Below are positions 8,949-18,046 of a stretch of DNA of 64,000 nt, one piece after another. The notes below the pieces were generated by a model. It was not told where the DNA came from. It searched no databases and was given only the letters and a program-made list of their open reading frames with translations. Source of the DNA: Bog-756 sp963727955 (GTDB lineage: Bacteria; Actinomycetota; Acidimicrobiia; Acidimicrobiales; RAAP-2); contig CAVSII010000006.1 of assembly GCA_963727955.1 (NCBI GenBank), forward strand, positions 14,724 through 78,723. The letters run 5' to 3'. How positions within the stretch are numbered: the first letter of the stretch is position 1; every line of letters starts with the position of its first letter. Position numbers and translations under genes: made by a program.

Positions 8949-10577
8949 ATGCGACGTGACGAGCTGGAGAGGGTGATCGGTGGGCACATCCGCAACCTGC
9001 GGATCGGCCAGGGCCTGACCCAGGAGGAGGCGGCCGACAGGGCCAACGTCTCCCTCGGCGCCCTCAAGCACCTGGAGAGCGGAGCGGGGGCCACTGTCCA
9101 CACCTTGGTCAAGGTGCTCCGGGCCCTCGGGCAGGAGGACTGGCTCGACACCTTGGAGCCCGGGACCGGAGCGTTCAACCCGCTCGACCTCCTGGCTGCC
9201 CGTGAGCAGGAGGGCCGAGCGAGCGCGGCCCCGGCGCGCCCCGCGGCGGAAGGCGGTGGCACGGTGAGCTACCAGCCGACCGACGTCATCGAGGTCCTGG
9301 CCTGGGGCCGGCGGGTCGGCGCGGTGGCCCTGGACCCGGACACCGGCTGGTACGCATTCGCCTACACCCGAGACTGGGTGGCCGGCGGCATTGAACTGGC
9401 CCCACTGCACATGGCCCTGAGCGAGCGGACCTACGAGTTCCCCCAACTGCGGCGGGAGACCTACTACGGGCTCCCACCCCTGCTGGCCGACGCACTGCCC
9501 GACAGGTTCGGCAACGCCTTGGTCGATGCCTGGATGGCCGAGCAAGGGGTGGCGCCGACTGACATCACGCCGCTCGACCGCCTGGCCTATGCGGCCGAGC
9601 GGGCCATGGGGGCGCTCGAGTTCCGGCCGCCGGCGCGCCCCGCGGCCAGCGAGCCCCCGACGGCGGTCCAGCTGGCCGACCTCGTTCTCGCCGCCCGTCG
9701 CACGGTGCGCGGTGAGTTCGGCGGCGACGAGTCGGCCCACGCCGCCCTCCAACAGCTGATCCAGGTCGGGACCAGTGCCGGCGGTGCACGGGCCAAGGCC
9801 GTGGTCGCCTTCAACCCCGAGACCTTCCAGGTCCACTCGGCCTACGACCGACACCCCGACGGCTTCGAGCAGTGGCTGATCAAGCTGGATGGCGTGAGCG
9901 GTACCGGCATGGACGGGCACGGCGACCGGCTGGGCGCCAGTGCACCCTACGGGCGCATCGAGTTCGCCTACAGCGAGATGGCCAAGGCGGCCGGGATCGA
10001 CATGATGCCCTGCCGGCTCCTGGCCGAGGGCCCCCGCCGCCACTTCATGACCAAGCGCTTCGACCGGGGCCCGGCCGGTGAGCGCTTCCATGTGATATCG
10101 CTGTGCGCGCTGGCCGACCTCGACTACAACCTGGTGGCCACCCACAGCTACGACCAGTACCTGCAGAGCGTCAAGGCCCTCGGGCTCGGGCCCGAAGAAC
10201 TGGCCGAGGCCTACCGACGGATGGTGTTCAACGTCATGGGGGTGAACCACGACGACCACACCAAAAACTTCGCCTTCATGCGCTCGGAGGCCACGGGGTG
10301 GAAGCTGACGCCGGCTTTCGACGTCACCCCCGCCTACAATCCGAACAGCCAGTGGACGAGCCGCCACCTCATGGCTGTGAACGGGAAGTTCGAGGGCATT
10401 GCCCTCGAGGATCTCCACGTCGTCGGCGATCGCAACGACGTGCCCGGATACCGTCGCATCATCCGCCAGGTCCGCCAGGCGGTTTCGGAGTGGGCCAGCT
10501 TCGCCGCAGGAGCCGAGCTCGACGACGAGACCACCGCCGGCATCCAAACCGACATCGAGCGCTTCGCTCCCCGCTGA
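8949..10577 (+). CDS. HipB-HipA fusion: HTH antitoxin domain joined to Ser/Thr kinase toxin
   Basis: Single 542-aa product that combines both halves of a HipBA toxin-antitoxin module. Residues about 8-65 form a Cro/C1-type HTH (IRNLRIGQGLTQEEAADRAN, then VSLGALKHLESGAG). A linker of about 30 residues leads to the HipA N-terminal domain (about 94-190) and the kinase (about 250-480). Kinase features visible: Gly-rich loop TSAGGARAKAVVAF, the ATP-contacting Lys in QWLIKLDG, MTKRFDR, the catalytic loop VMGVNHDDHTKNFAFM with Asp and Asn, and the metal-binding AFDVTP. HipA kinases elsewhere phosphorylate glutamyl-tRNA synthetase or related targets; the target here is unknown. No separate antitoxin gene lies next to it. 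All catalytic residues look intact. Confidence 0.88.
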   Translation: MRRDELERVIGGHIRNLRIGQGLTQEEAADRANVSLGALKHLESGAGATVHTLVKVLRALGQEDWLDTLEPGTGAFNPLDLLAAREQEGRASAAPARPAAEGGGTVSYQPTDVIEVLAWGRRVGAVALDPDTGWYAFAYTRDWVAGGIELAPLHMALSERTYEFPQLRRETYYGLPPLLADALPDRFGNALVDAWMAEQGVAPTDITPLDRLAYAAERAMGALEFRPPARPAASEPPTAVQLADLVLAARRTVRGEFGGDESAHAALQQLIQVGTSAGGARAKAVVAFNPETFQVHSAYDRHPDGFEQWLIKLDGVSGTGMDGHGDRLGASAPYGRIEFAYSEMAKAAGIDMMPCRLLAEGPRRHFMTKRFDRGPAGERFHVISLCALADLDYNLVATHSYDQYLQSVKALGLGPEELAEAYRRMVFNVMGVNHDDHTKNFAFMRSEATGWKLTPAFDVTPAYNPNSQWTSRHLMAVNGKFEGIALEDLHVVGDRNDVPGYRRIIRQVRQAVSEWASFAAGAELDDETTAGIQTDIERFAPR

Positions 10578-10861
10578 CGTCATCGGGACGCACAGGGTCG
10601 GCCTCGCGCCCGGTCGACCCGGATGCCACCATTTTTGACCACGCGAAGTACGTTCTCGACCGCATTGAGTGGTCACCGAGCGGGCGCGGCCCGACCGCAC
10701 TCGGCCGACCGTTCAAAAAGTGGTTCGACGGCCGTGCGCATCCGCTTCCGGTGTGCAAATGTTGGTGCTCACAGTCAGGAGGGGTTCCTGCACGTCACTC
10801 TTTGCAGGGTTGGCGGGGTGGAGCACGGCTCCGAGGGGTCGTCAGCGAAAGGGCGGTTGTT
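10578..10861. other. Spacer between hipBA and the propeller protein gene
   Basis: About 280 bases without a supported gene. GC-rich, with short inverted motifs but no clear terminator or riboswitch that I recognise. A GAAAGGGCGG stretch just before 10862 may be the ribosome binding site of the next gene. Confidence 0.4.
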
Positions 10862-13800
10862 ATGCGACTGGCATCGTCACCTTCGACGCGGAAGTCTGCG
10901 CGTTCGAATCACATCACCCGGTCCCATCTCGGCCGTCATGTGGGTGGCCGGGCATCCGTCCGACCGCTCGGCGCCCGTAGCGTGGTCAGCGCCTCCATGT
11001 GCGCCCTCATCGCCATGGCCATGGGGGTCGGCATCACCGCCGCCACCACGGCGACACCGGCCGGGGCGGTGGGCACATCGGTGACCGACACCGCGCTGAC
11101 CGCTACGTCGTCGGAAGCAGGGGCCACCGATGTCAGTGTGCGGGTGAGTTTTGTGGCCACCCACGCCCTCACCAACGGCACGGACAGCGTCACCCTCGAC
11201 GCGTCGACCGGGTATGTGTTCCCCTCGGACTCGGCGTGCGACGTGTACAACGTGACCGATCTCAACTCGGGCGACACTCCCGGGTGCAGTCCTCTCCAGA
11301 GCGGAGCCGGCACCAATGAGGTCACCCTGGCCGTGCCCAACGTCGCCGCCGGCGACCAGGTCAGTGTGGCCGTCGACGGTGTAACCAATCCCTCGGCCAA
11401 GGGCTCGGGCAGCATCTCGGTGTCCACCAGTCAAGATTCGACGCCCGTGGCCATCGCCACCACCATCGTGAAGGCGGCGTCGGTGCTGGGGACCGACTTC
11501 AGCACCTCGGATTCGGGGGCCGATTACCAGGTGGGCTTCGAGTCCAACGCCGGGCTTTCCGAGCCCGACGGCAGCACGGTCGAATCGACGATCACCCTGC
11601 AGGCCGCAGCCGGGGTGACCTTTCCCTATCCCACCGAATCGTGCAGCACGTTCGCCGTCACCGATCTCACCACCGGTGCCCAGGAGTGCTCGGCGGTGAG
11701 CGGAGGTGGCACCCGTCAGATCACTTTGGAGACGCCCAATGTGAGCCCCGGTGATGAGGTTCTGGTGGCCGTCGATGGCGTCGACAATTCCCCCGCCAGT
11801 CCCACGGTGGGGATCTGGACCACGTCGGATCCTGATCATCTGGCCGGGGTAGCCCCGGCACCGGCCTCGGGTAGCTCGTTGGGAGCAGTGTCGTTCGCCA
11901 CCAGTTCCACCGACGCCGGGGCCACGCAGGTGACCGACCAGCTACGCTTCACCGCCACCCAGACTCCCGCCGGCGCCTACTCGATCACCCTCGACGCGCC
12001 GTCGGGCACCGTCTTTCCGGTGTCGGGTTACGACAGCAGCTACCTGATCGATGACCTGACCACCGGTGAATCGGGTGGCACAGGGCTGAACAACTACGAG
12101 GTCAGCGGGGCCGGAACCAACGACGTGCAGATCACCGACAACATCGCCTACGAGTCGCCATATCCCCCCATCACCGCCGGCGATCAGATACTGGTGACGG
12201 TCAACAACGTCACCAATCCGACCAGTGCCGGAACCGGGACCCTCCAGGTGTCGGCTTCGTTCGACACCACGCCGACCACTATCAACGATCCGACATCGTC
12301 CCCAACCGCCGTCTCCAACATCGCCTTCACCGCCAGTTCGGATGGGGCAGGGGCCACCGGTGTCACCGATCTGATCCGCTTCACCGCCGGCCAGGCGGCC
12401 ACCGGCGCCTACACCATCACATTGGACGCCCCGGTGGGGACCGTGTTCCCCGCTTCGGGGAACAACGACAACAGCTACCTGATCGAGAACCTGACCACCG
12501 GTCAGACAGGCGGCGGGGGACTCAACTACTACGTGGTCGACGGAGCCGGAAGCAACCAGGTGGTCATCAACGACGTGATCCCCTATGAATCGGGAGCTCC
12601 CTTCTTCAACCCCGGGGACCAGGTCCTGGTGACGGTCAACGGCGTCACCAATCCGACGGGGTCCCAAGACGCCACCATCGCCACGTCATCCGACCCGACA
12701 CCGACCGATTTCGGACCCCTCGTCCCCTTGCCCCCCGACACCAACGGTCCCTTCGCTTTCGTCACCGGCCCGGGACCCAATCTCATCTCGCCGATCAACC
12801 TGGCCACCGACACCGAGGGGACTCCGTTCAATTTCGGCGCCGGTGAACCCGGCGGTATCGCCATCACCCCCAACGGTGATACCGCCTATGTGGTGGGTTT
12901 CGGCGCCGGCGACCAGATGGGTTCGTTCAACACGGTCACCGACCAGGTCGGCCCCACCATCGATATCGGGAGCTCGGCCGGCGCCGTGGCCATCACCCCC
13001 GACGGGTCGACCGCCTACGTGGTCGGCAACGGGGACGACCTGGCCGTACCGGTCAACCTGGCCGCCCAGACGGTGGGGGAGCCCATAGATGTGGGAAGCG
13101 CCCCTTCGGCCATCGCCATCACCCCCGACGGGTCCACCGCCCTGGTGGTCAACTCGGGTGACGGCACGGTCACCCCCATCGACCTCGCCACCCAGACGGC
13201 CGAGACTCCGATAACGGTGGGGAGCGACCCGTCAGCCATTGCCATCACCCCCGACGGGTCGACCGCCCTGGTGGTCAACTCGGGTGACGGCACCGTCACC
13301 CCCATCGACATCGCCACCCAGACGGCCGAGGCGCCCATAACGGTGGGAAGTACCCCTGATGCCATCGCCATCACCCCCAACGGATCGTCCGCCTTTGTGG
13401 CCAACGACAATGACGACACGGTCACCCCCATCGACATCGCCACCCTGACGGCGGGGACGCCCATCGCGGTGGGATCCGGCCCGAATGCCATCTCGGTGTC
13501 GCCCGACGGGACGGCGGCCTACGTGGTCAACGAGGGCAGTAACTCCGTCACGCCCATCAGCACGACCTCCGACACGACAGCCCCATCCGTGCCCACGGTC
13601 AACGATCCCTGGGACATTGCCATTACTCCCGACCAGGGCCCCACAGCCGCCCTGACGGCCACCACCACGGGGGCCACCACCAGCTTCGACGCCTCGGGCT
13701 CGGTGGCCGGCACTTCCCCCATCGTCTCCTACGCCTGGAACTTCGGTGACAGCGACACGGCGGTGACCACCACCCCGACCGAGTCCCACACCTACAGCGG

Positions 13801-14644
13801 CAGCGGCACCTACACGGCCACGGTGACCGAGACGGACGCGGCCGGCACCTCGACCAGCCAAGTCTTTACCGGCCAGACCATGAGCAACGACGGAACGGCG
13901 GCCGCCGAGGCCTCGGCCCCGGTGGTCATAACCACCACCGACTGCAGCGATGACAACAGCTGCTCGGCAGCCATCACCACACCGGCCACCGCCCAGACCC
14001 CGGCCCAGTCGATCAGCGTGACGGCCGCCGCCCCGAGCCAGCCCTCCCAGGCGCTGACGGTGACCTCGGGCCCCGGTCAACTGACCTGCGCGACCAAGGG
14101 CTTCTCCGTTCTGCAGCAGGTGACCTCCTACGTCACCACCTTCACCCCGACCGCCAACGTGACCGTGACCGACCAGTTGGCCGGGGTCAGTTCCACCGCC
14201 GGGGTCAAGGTGTGCTTCGTGGGCTCGAACAACGAGCCGCAAATCTTGCGCAAGTGCGCCAAGACCTCACCGGTGGCGCCCTGCGCCACGGTGGCCAAGA
14301 TGTCCGATGCCGTACAAGTCACCATTCTGGTGGCGCCGGGCGATCCACGGTTCCGGATCGAGGGTGTCCAGGTGCTGAGCGAGATGCCGAAATCGGTCGC
14401 CGCCAAGGGAGTGATCGGCAAGACCATCGCCATCAAGGGCACCGACTTGTTGGGTACCAACAGCCAGACGCTCCCGACGATCGCCTTCACGTCGGTCAAC
14501 GGATCGACCATCGACGGCACCATCACCAAGTTCACCACCAAGGCCATCTCGGTGACGGTGCCCAACGGGGCCGCCACCGGTCCCATCGCCCTGTGCTGGC
14601 CCAACGAGACGGCGGACAGTGAGGGCCCCGTGGCCATCACCTGA
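10862..14644 (+). CDS. Large secreted protein: Ig-like repeats, YVTN beta-propeller, PKD and IPT-like domain
   Basis: Exported 1260-aa protein of unknown role. A long signal peptide (SMCALIAMAMGVGITAATTA then TPAGA, about residues 45-70) follows a basic start. Then come about four repeats of about 110-120 residues, each with (S/D)xAGATxVTD, a LDAxxGTVFP strand and GDQxLVTVNxVTNP. A YVTN-type propeller follows (about 635-890), with at least six blades of about 42 residues reading AIAITPDGSTALVVN and GTVTPIDLATQT. A PKD domain (SYAWNFGDSD, HTYSGSGTYTATV) and a Cys-containing domain lead to a final IPT/TIG-like module (AAKGVIGKTIAIKGTDLLG). Such proteins are cell-surface binders. The ATG is chosen because it precedes the signal peptide. 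Confidence 0.8.
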   Translation: MRLASSPSTRKSARSNHITRSHLGRHVGGRASVRPLGARSVVSASMCALIAMAMGVGITAATTATPAGAVGTSVTDTALTATSSEAGATDVSVRVSFVATHALTNGTDSVTLDASTGYVFPSDSACDVYNVTDLNSGDTPGCSPLQSGAGTNEVTLAVPNVAAGDQVSVAVDGVTNPSAKGSGSISVSTSQDSTPVAIATTIVKAASVLGTDFSTSDSGADYQVGFESNAGLSEPDGSTVESTITLQAAAGVTFPYPTESCSTFAVTDLTTGAQECSAVSGGGTRQITLETPNVSPGDEVLVAVDGVDNSPASPTVGIWTTSDPDHLAGVAPAPASGSSLGAVSFATSSTDAGATQVTDQLRFTATQTPAGAYSITLDAPSGTVFPVSGYDSSYLIDDLTTGESGGTGLNNYEVSGAGTNDVQITDNIAYESPYPPITAGDQILVTVNNVTNPTSAGTGTLQVSASFDTTPTTINDPTSSPTAVSNIAFTASSDGAGATGVTDLIRFTAGQAATGAYTITLDAPVGTVFPASGNNDNSYLIENLTTGQTGGGGLNYYVVDGAGSNQVVINDVIPYESGAPFFNPGDQVLVTVNGVTNPTGSQDATIATSSDPTPTDFGPLVPLPPDTNGPFAFVTGPGPNLISPINLATDTEGTPFNFGAGEPGGIAITPNGDTAYVVGFGAGDQMGSFNTVTDQVGPTIDIGSSAGAVAITPDGSTAYVVGNGDDLAVPVNLAAQTVGEPIDVGSAPSAIAITPDGSTALVVNSGDGTVTPIDLATQTAETPITVGSDPSAIAITPDGSTALVVNSGDGTVTPIDIATQTAEAPITVGSTPDAIAITPNGSSAFVANDNDDTVTPIDIATLTAGTPIAVGSGPNAISVSPDGTAAYVVNEGSNSVTPISTTSDTTAPSVPTVNDPWDIAITPDQGPTAALTATTTGATTSFDASGSVAGTSPIVSYAWNFGDSDTAVTTTPTESHTYSGSGTYTATVTETDAAGTSTSQVFTGQTMSNDGTAAAEASAPVVITTTDCSDDNSCSAAITTPATAQTPAQSISVTAAAPSQPSQALTVTSGPGQLTCATKGFSVLQQVTSYVTTFTPTANVTVTDQLAGVSSTAGVKVCFVGSNNEPQILRKCAKTSPVAPCATVAKMSDAVQVTILVAPGDPRFRIEGVQVLSEMPKSVAAKGVIGKTIAIKGTDLLGTNSQTLPTIAFTSVNGSTIDGTITKFTTKAISVTVPNGAATGPIALCWPNETADSEGPVAIT

Positions 14645-14839
14645 TTCGGTCTTGTTCACCGAGATTCAGTGGAGCCCTTCGCCCTCTCGAATCCTTCACT
14701 CCCGCGCTCCACACCGAGGAACACCCTGCGACCGCTGGCACGCTTCTACGGCTCATGTATTGCGTTTGATTTGGGCGCGTGCCATTCTCACGTTGCGGCG
14801 GGGCGAGGGCCCTGGGCTTTTGGCGAGAGGTGGATTCAG

Positions 14840-16390
14840 ATGCGGCGGAACGTTTTTTGTGTTGTCGTTTCTCTATTCCTGGGCGCGTTCGCGCTGATCG
14901 CAATTTCGAGTTCGGCTGGAGCAACTCCGGGGCCGAGGAAGCCGGGGAGGCCTACGAGTCTGGTCGTGACGCCGGTCCATACGGCCATCGTGGCCTCCTG
15001 GTCGGCTCCGAGCACCAATGGAGGCTCCACCATTACTGGGTATGAGGCATCGGTCACGCCCGGCCGTGAGACCTGCGTGGTTACCGGTACAACCTGTCTG
15101 GCAACGGGCCTCAAAAATGGCAAGAAATACACACTGAAGGTTCGGGCCATCAACGCTGTCGGTGCGGGAAGGGTTGCGCATGCGAAGCATGTCATCCCCA
15201 CGACGACTCCGGACTGTGCGTACGTAGGGCCCTACGCCAACCTTGAGGGTTGCAACTTGAGCTACGCCAACGAGTCCGGCGTCAACCTGACCGAAGCCGA
15301 CCTCAATGGTGCCGACCTCGAGGGCACTTATCTGGGTGACGCCGACCTGACCGACGCCGACTTCAGTGGAGCCGGAACCAACGTGATGGGCGTTAACTTC
15401 TACGGGGCGGACATCCAGGGAGCCGAATTCTCGAGCAACGATTTCACCGGCATCAAATCGGGTGGGATCACGCTTTATGCTGGCGCGCGTCTCCCCACCG
15501 GGTGGGCCGTGGGCGACGGGTACCTGATGGGCCCTGGCGTCAACCTCAGTTACATCGACTTGTCCAACGTGGTCTTCCCGGCGGCCGACCTGACCAACGC
15601 CGACTTCCAGGGTGACAACCTGTCCAACGACGACCTGACGGCGGTCACCAGCTTCGATGGGACCAACCTGCAGAACGTCGATTTCTACGGGGCGGACATC
15701 CAGGGAGTCGACTTCTCGACCAACGACTTCACCGGCATCACATCGGGTGGGGTCACCGGTACGCCGGCCGCTCTGCCCACCGGCTGGAACGTAGGCGACG
15801 GGTACCTGATGGGCCCCGGGGTCAACCTCAGTTACATCGACCTGTCCAACGTGGTCTTCCCGGCGGCCGACCTGACCAACGCCGACTTCCAGGGTGACAA
15901 CCTGTCCAACGACGACCTGACGGCGGTCACCAGCTTCGATGGGACCAACCTGCAGAACGTCGATTTCTACGGGGCGGACATCCAGGGAGTCGACTTCTCG
16001 ACCAACGACTTCACCGGCATCACATCGGGTGGGGTCACCGGTACGCCGGCCGCTCTGCCCACCGGCTGGAACGTAGGCGACGGGTACCTGATGGGCCCGG
16101 GGGTCAACCTCAGTTACATCGACCTGTCCAACGTGGTCTTCCCAGCGGCCGACCTGACCAACGCCGACTTCCAGGGTGACAACCTGTCCGGTACCACCCT
16201 TACATCAGCCACCACCTTCAGCGGAACCAACTTCGACAATGTCGACTTCTCCGGGGCCGACCTGGCGGGGGCGGACTTGTCGAGCGCCGATCTGGCATCG
16301 GTGACGTGGTCGAACACGACGTGCCCCGACACATCCAATAGCGACACCAACGGCAGCAGCCCCCCCACCTGCATCGGATACGGGATCTGA
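14840..16390 (+). CDS. Secreted fibronectin III / pentapeptide-repeat protein with internal duplications
   Basis: Exported protein of about 516 aa. The ATG after GAGAGG gives a clear signal peptide (VVVSLFLGAFALIAISSSAGA). A fibronectin type III domain follows (about 32-125: VTPVHTAIVASWSAPSTNGG, TITGYEASVTPG, KKYTLKVRAINAVGAG). The rest is pentapeptide repeat, A(D/N)LxxADLxG type, which folds as a right-handed beta helix. Within it a 94-residue block containing GDGYLMGPGVNLSYIDLSNV occurs three times, caused by a 282-bp DNA repeat. It follows the large propeller protein in the same direction, and both may act at the cell surface. The ligand is unknown. Confidence 0.82.
   Translation: MRRNVFCVVVSLFLGAFALIAISSSAGATPGPRKPGRPTSLVVTPVHTAIVASWSAPSTNGGSTITGYEASVTPGRETCVVTGTTCLATGLKNGKKYTLKVRAINAVGAGRVAHAKHVIPTTTPDCAYVGPYANLEGCNLSYANESGVNLTEADLNGADLEGTYLGDADLTDADFSGAGTNVMGVNFYGADIQGAEFSSNDFTGIKSGGITLYAGARLPTGWAVGDGYLMGPGVNLSYIDLSNVVFPAADLTNADFQGDNLSNDDLTAVTSFDGTNLQNVDFYGADIQGVDFSTNDFTGITSGGVTGTPAALPTGWNVGDGYLMGPGVNLSYIDLSNVVFPAADLTNADFQGDNLSNDDLTAVTSFDGTNLQNVDFYGADIQGVDFSTNDFTGITSGGVTGTPAALPTGWNVGDGYLMGPGVNLSYIDLSNVVFPAADLTNADFQGDNLSGTTLTSATTFSGTNFDNVDFSGADLAGADLSSADLASVTWSNTTCPDTSNSDTNGSSPPTCIGYGI
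15512..16190 (+). repeat. 282-bp tandem repeat inside the pentapeptide gene
   Basis: Units begin at 15512, 15794 and 16076 with GGCGACGGGTACCTGATGGG. Units 1 and 2 are nearly identical over their whole length; unit 3 diverges after about 16190. The period of 282 bp is exactly 94 codons, so copies can be gained or lost without breaking the frame. Confidence 0.92.
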
Positions 16391-16580
16391 TCCCTGCGTG
16401 CCGGGTCCGGCGGGGTTGTCACCACGTCTGTGAGTGGGGTAGGTGACACCCCGATGGACCGGCAGGAGACGCAGCACCTACTGCGTGGGAGAGAAGAAGG
16501 GGATCATGACCGGTGCCATCACCGATGACGGCACGACGTTCGTCCTGACCCAGGTGTTCAGACCGGGCCGTCCTCACCGC

Positions 16581-17099
16581 TCAGTCGCCGGCGAAGGGCA
16601 GCGACCGGTCGATGTCCCAGCGGTGGTGGAAGGCGTCGTGGGCGTTGGCCAGGACCACGTCGGCTAGTGACAGCTCACCTCGTTCGGGGTGGATGAGGAC
16701 CACGCCGGTGCGGGTGGTGCGCCCGATGGCGTGTTGCCAGCCGGCCACCGAGCGGGTGAGCGACCACTGGGCCGCCTGCAGGGGGATGGTGGCGTAGCCC
16801 CGGGCCCGGGCCAGTTCGTTCTCGTCGTAGCCGCCCACCCGGCGGGGGGCGCCGGCGGCGATGCCGGCCAGGCGTTCCGACCAGATGCGCAGGTTGTCAC
16901 CCACGTGGCACACGTAGGCGGTCACCGACCACTCCAGTTGGGGATGTTGCTCGGTGCCGGTGGCGTCGTCGAGGAGGTGGGCGTAGTTGCTCGGCACCCG
17001 GGCCACGTAGGCGGTGGCCGGGCCCACACCCATGGTCCACTCGAACTGGCACTGGCGGCAGGGATCGCCGTAGGTCGCAGCACCCCAGTTGCTCACCAC
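16581..17099 (-). CDS. DinB-fold protein
   Basis: Four-helix DinB/YfiT-like metalloenzyme family, 172 aa, often acting in thiol-dependent reactions in actinobacteria. The family pattern is seen as EWSVTAYVCHVGDNLRIWSERL (first His), and NAHDAFHHRWDIDRSL at the C-terminus with further His ligands. Two adjacent Cys pairs near the start (DPCRQCQFEW) are unusual and might bind metal. Start GTG 17099 is preceded by AGGATGG at suitable distance. It is divergent from the patatin gene. The substrate cannot be read from the sequence. Confidence 0.7.
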   Translation of the reverse strand: MVSNWGAATYGDPCRQCQFEWTMGVGPATAYVARVPSNYAHLLDDATGTEQHPQLEWSVTAYVCHVGDNLRIWSERLAGIAAGAPRRVGGYDENELARARGYATIPLQAAQWSLTRSVAGWQHAIGRTTRTGVVLIHPERGELSLADVVLANAHDAFHHRWDIDRSLPFAGD

Positions 17100-17171
17100 C
17101 TGATTGTGCCATCCTGAGGATGGCCACGCGCCGGCGCTGTACGGGGGGCGTCCCTGGCCCGAGGAGGATGG

Positions 17172-18008
17172 ATGGGTAAAGAGCGGGCCTTGGTGCTCGG
17201 CGGTGGGGGACTGGCCGGCATCGCCTGGCACACCGGGATGGCCTACGGATTGGCCGAGGCCGGCGTGGATGTGACATCGGCCGACTTTCTGGTGGGGACG
17301 TCGGCCGGATCGACAGTGGCCGCCCAGTTGGGGAGCGGCCGTGGGGTGGGCGACTGGTACCGCCGCCAGGTCGAGCTCGACCTGCAGACCGAGGAGCTCC
17401 GTCCCCAGGGGATGTCGATCGAACGTCTGTGGGAGCTCATGATCCAGCTGGCCGAGGAATTCCCCGACCCGAGCGATAGGCGTCGTCAGGCGGGGAAGCT
17501 GGCCCTCGGGGCCGACACGCCGTCCGAGCCGGCCCGCCGTGCTCTGGTGGCCGGCCGGTTGGCCGGGCTGGGGTGGCCCGAGCGCCCGGTGGCCATCGTG
17601 GCCGTCGATGCCACGACCGGCGAGCGCCGGGTCTTCGACGCCCACAGCGGGGTCGACCTGGTCGACGCCGTGGCCGCCAGCAGCGCCGTACCCGGCGTGT
17701 GGCCTCCGGTGACCATCGGGGACACCCGCTATGTCGATGGTGGGATCTACTCGTCGTGCAACGCCGACCTGGCTGCCGGCTACCAGCGGGTGCTGGTGCT
17801 GGCCCCCATAGCCGACGGCGAGATCGATGGGCAGATGGACCAGGTGCGGGCCACAGGCCTCATCGAGCTGCTCACCCCCGACGCCGAGGCGCTGGCCGCC
17901 TTCGGGACCGATCCCCTCGATCCGGCGGTGCGGGCCCCGGCCGCCCGAGCCGGCTATGCCCAGGGCCGCCGATCGGCCCCGACCGTGACCCGCCTCTGGG
18001 TCACCTGA
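17172..18008 (+). CDS. Patatin-like phospholipase
   Basis: Lipid acyl hydrolase of the patatin/NTE family, 278 aa. It has the oxyanion loop LVLGGGGLAGIAWHTG at the N-terminus, the nucleophile elbow GTSAGS (Ser about 45) and the dyad Asp in YVDGGIYSSCNADL. All three elements look intact, so it should be active. An SD sequence (GAGGAGGATGG) precedes the ATG. No signal peptide is seen, so it acts from the cytoplasm. No operon partner. Confidence 0.9.
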   Translation: MGKERALVLGGGGLAGIAWHTGMAYGLAEAGVDVTSADFLVGTSAGSTVAAQLGSGRGVGDWYRRQVELDLQTEELRPQGMSIERLWELMIQLAEEFPDPSDRRRQAGKLALGADTPSEPARRALVAGRLAGLGWPERPVAIVAVDATTGERRVFDAHSGVDLVDAVAASSAVPGVWPPVTIGDTRYVDGGIYSSCNADLAAGYQRVLVLAPIADGEIDGQMDQVRATGLIELLTPDAEALAAFGTDPLDPAVRAPAARAGYAQGRRSAPTVTRLWVT

Positions 18009-18046
18009 ACGGCAGGTGGGGTGGCCAATCGTTGCGGGCCTCCGCC

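Noticed and set aside
10740..10861. Possible riboswitch before the large secreted protein
   Set aside because: GC-rich stretch with GGAGGGG and GAAAGGGCGG, but no conserved core of the c-di-AMP, c-di-GMP or other riboswitches that I know.
10901..10910. GTTCGAATC resembling the T loop of a tRNA
   Set aside because: The flanks do not form a T stem or acceptor stem, and it lies in the coding start of the propeller protein.
12943..13600. Tandem repeats taken for a CRISPR-like array
   Set aside because: The 126-bp repeats encode propeller blades with diverged codons; no spacers of uniform length, no cas genes.
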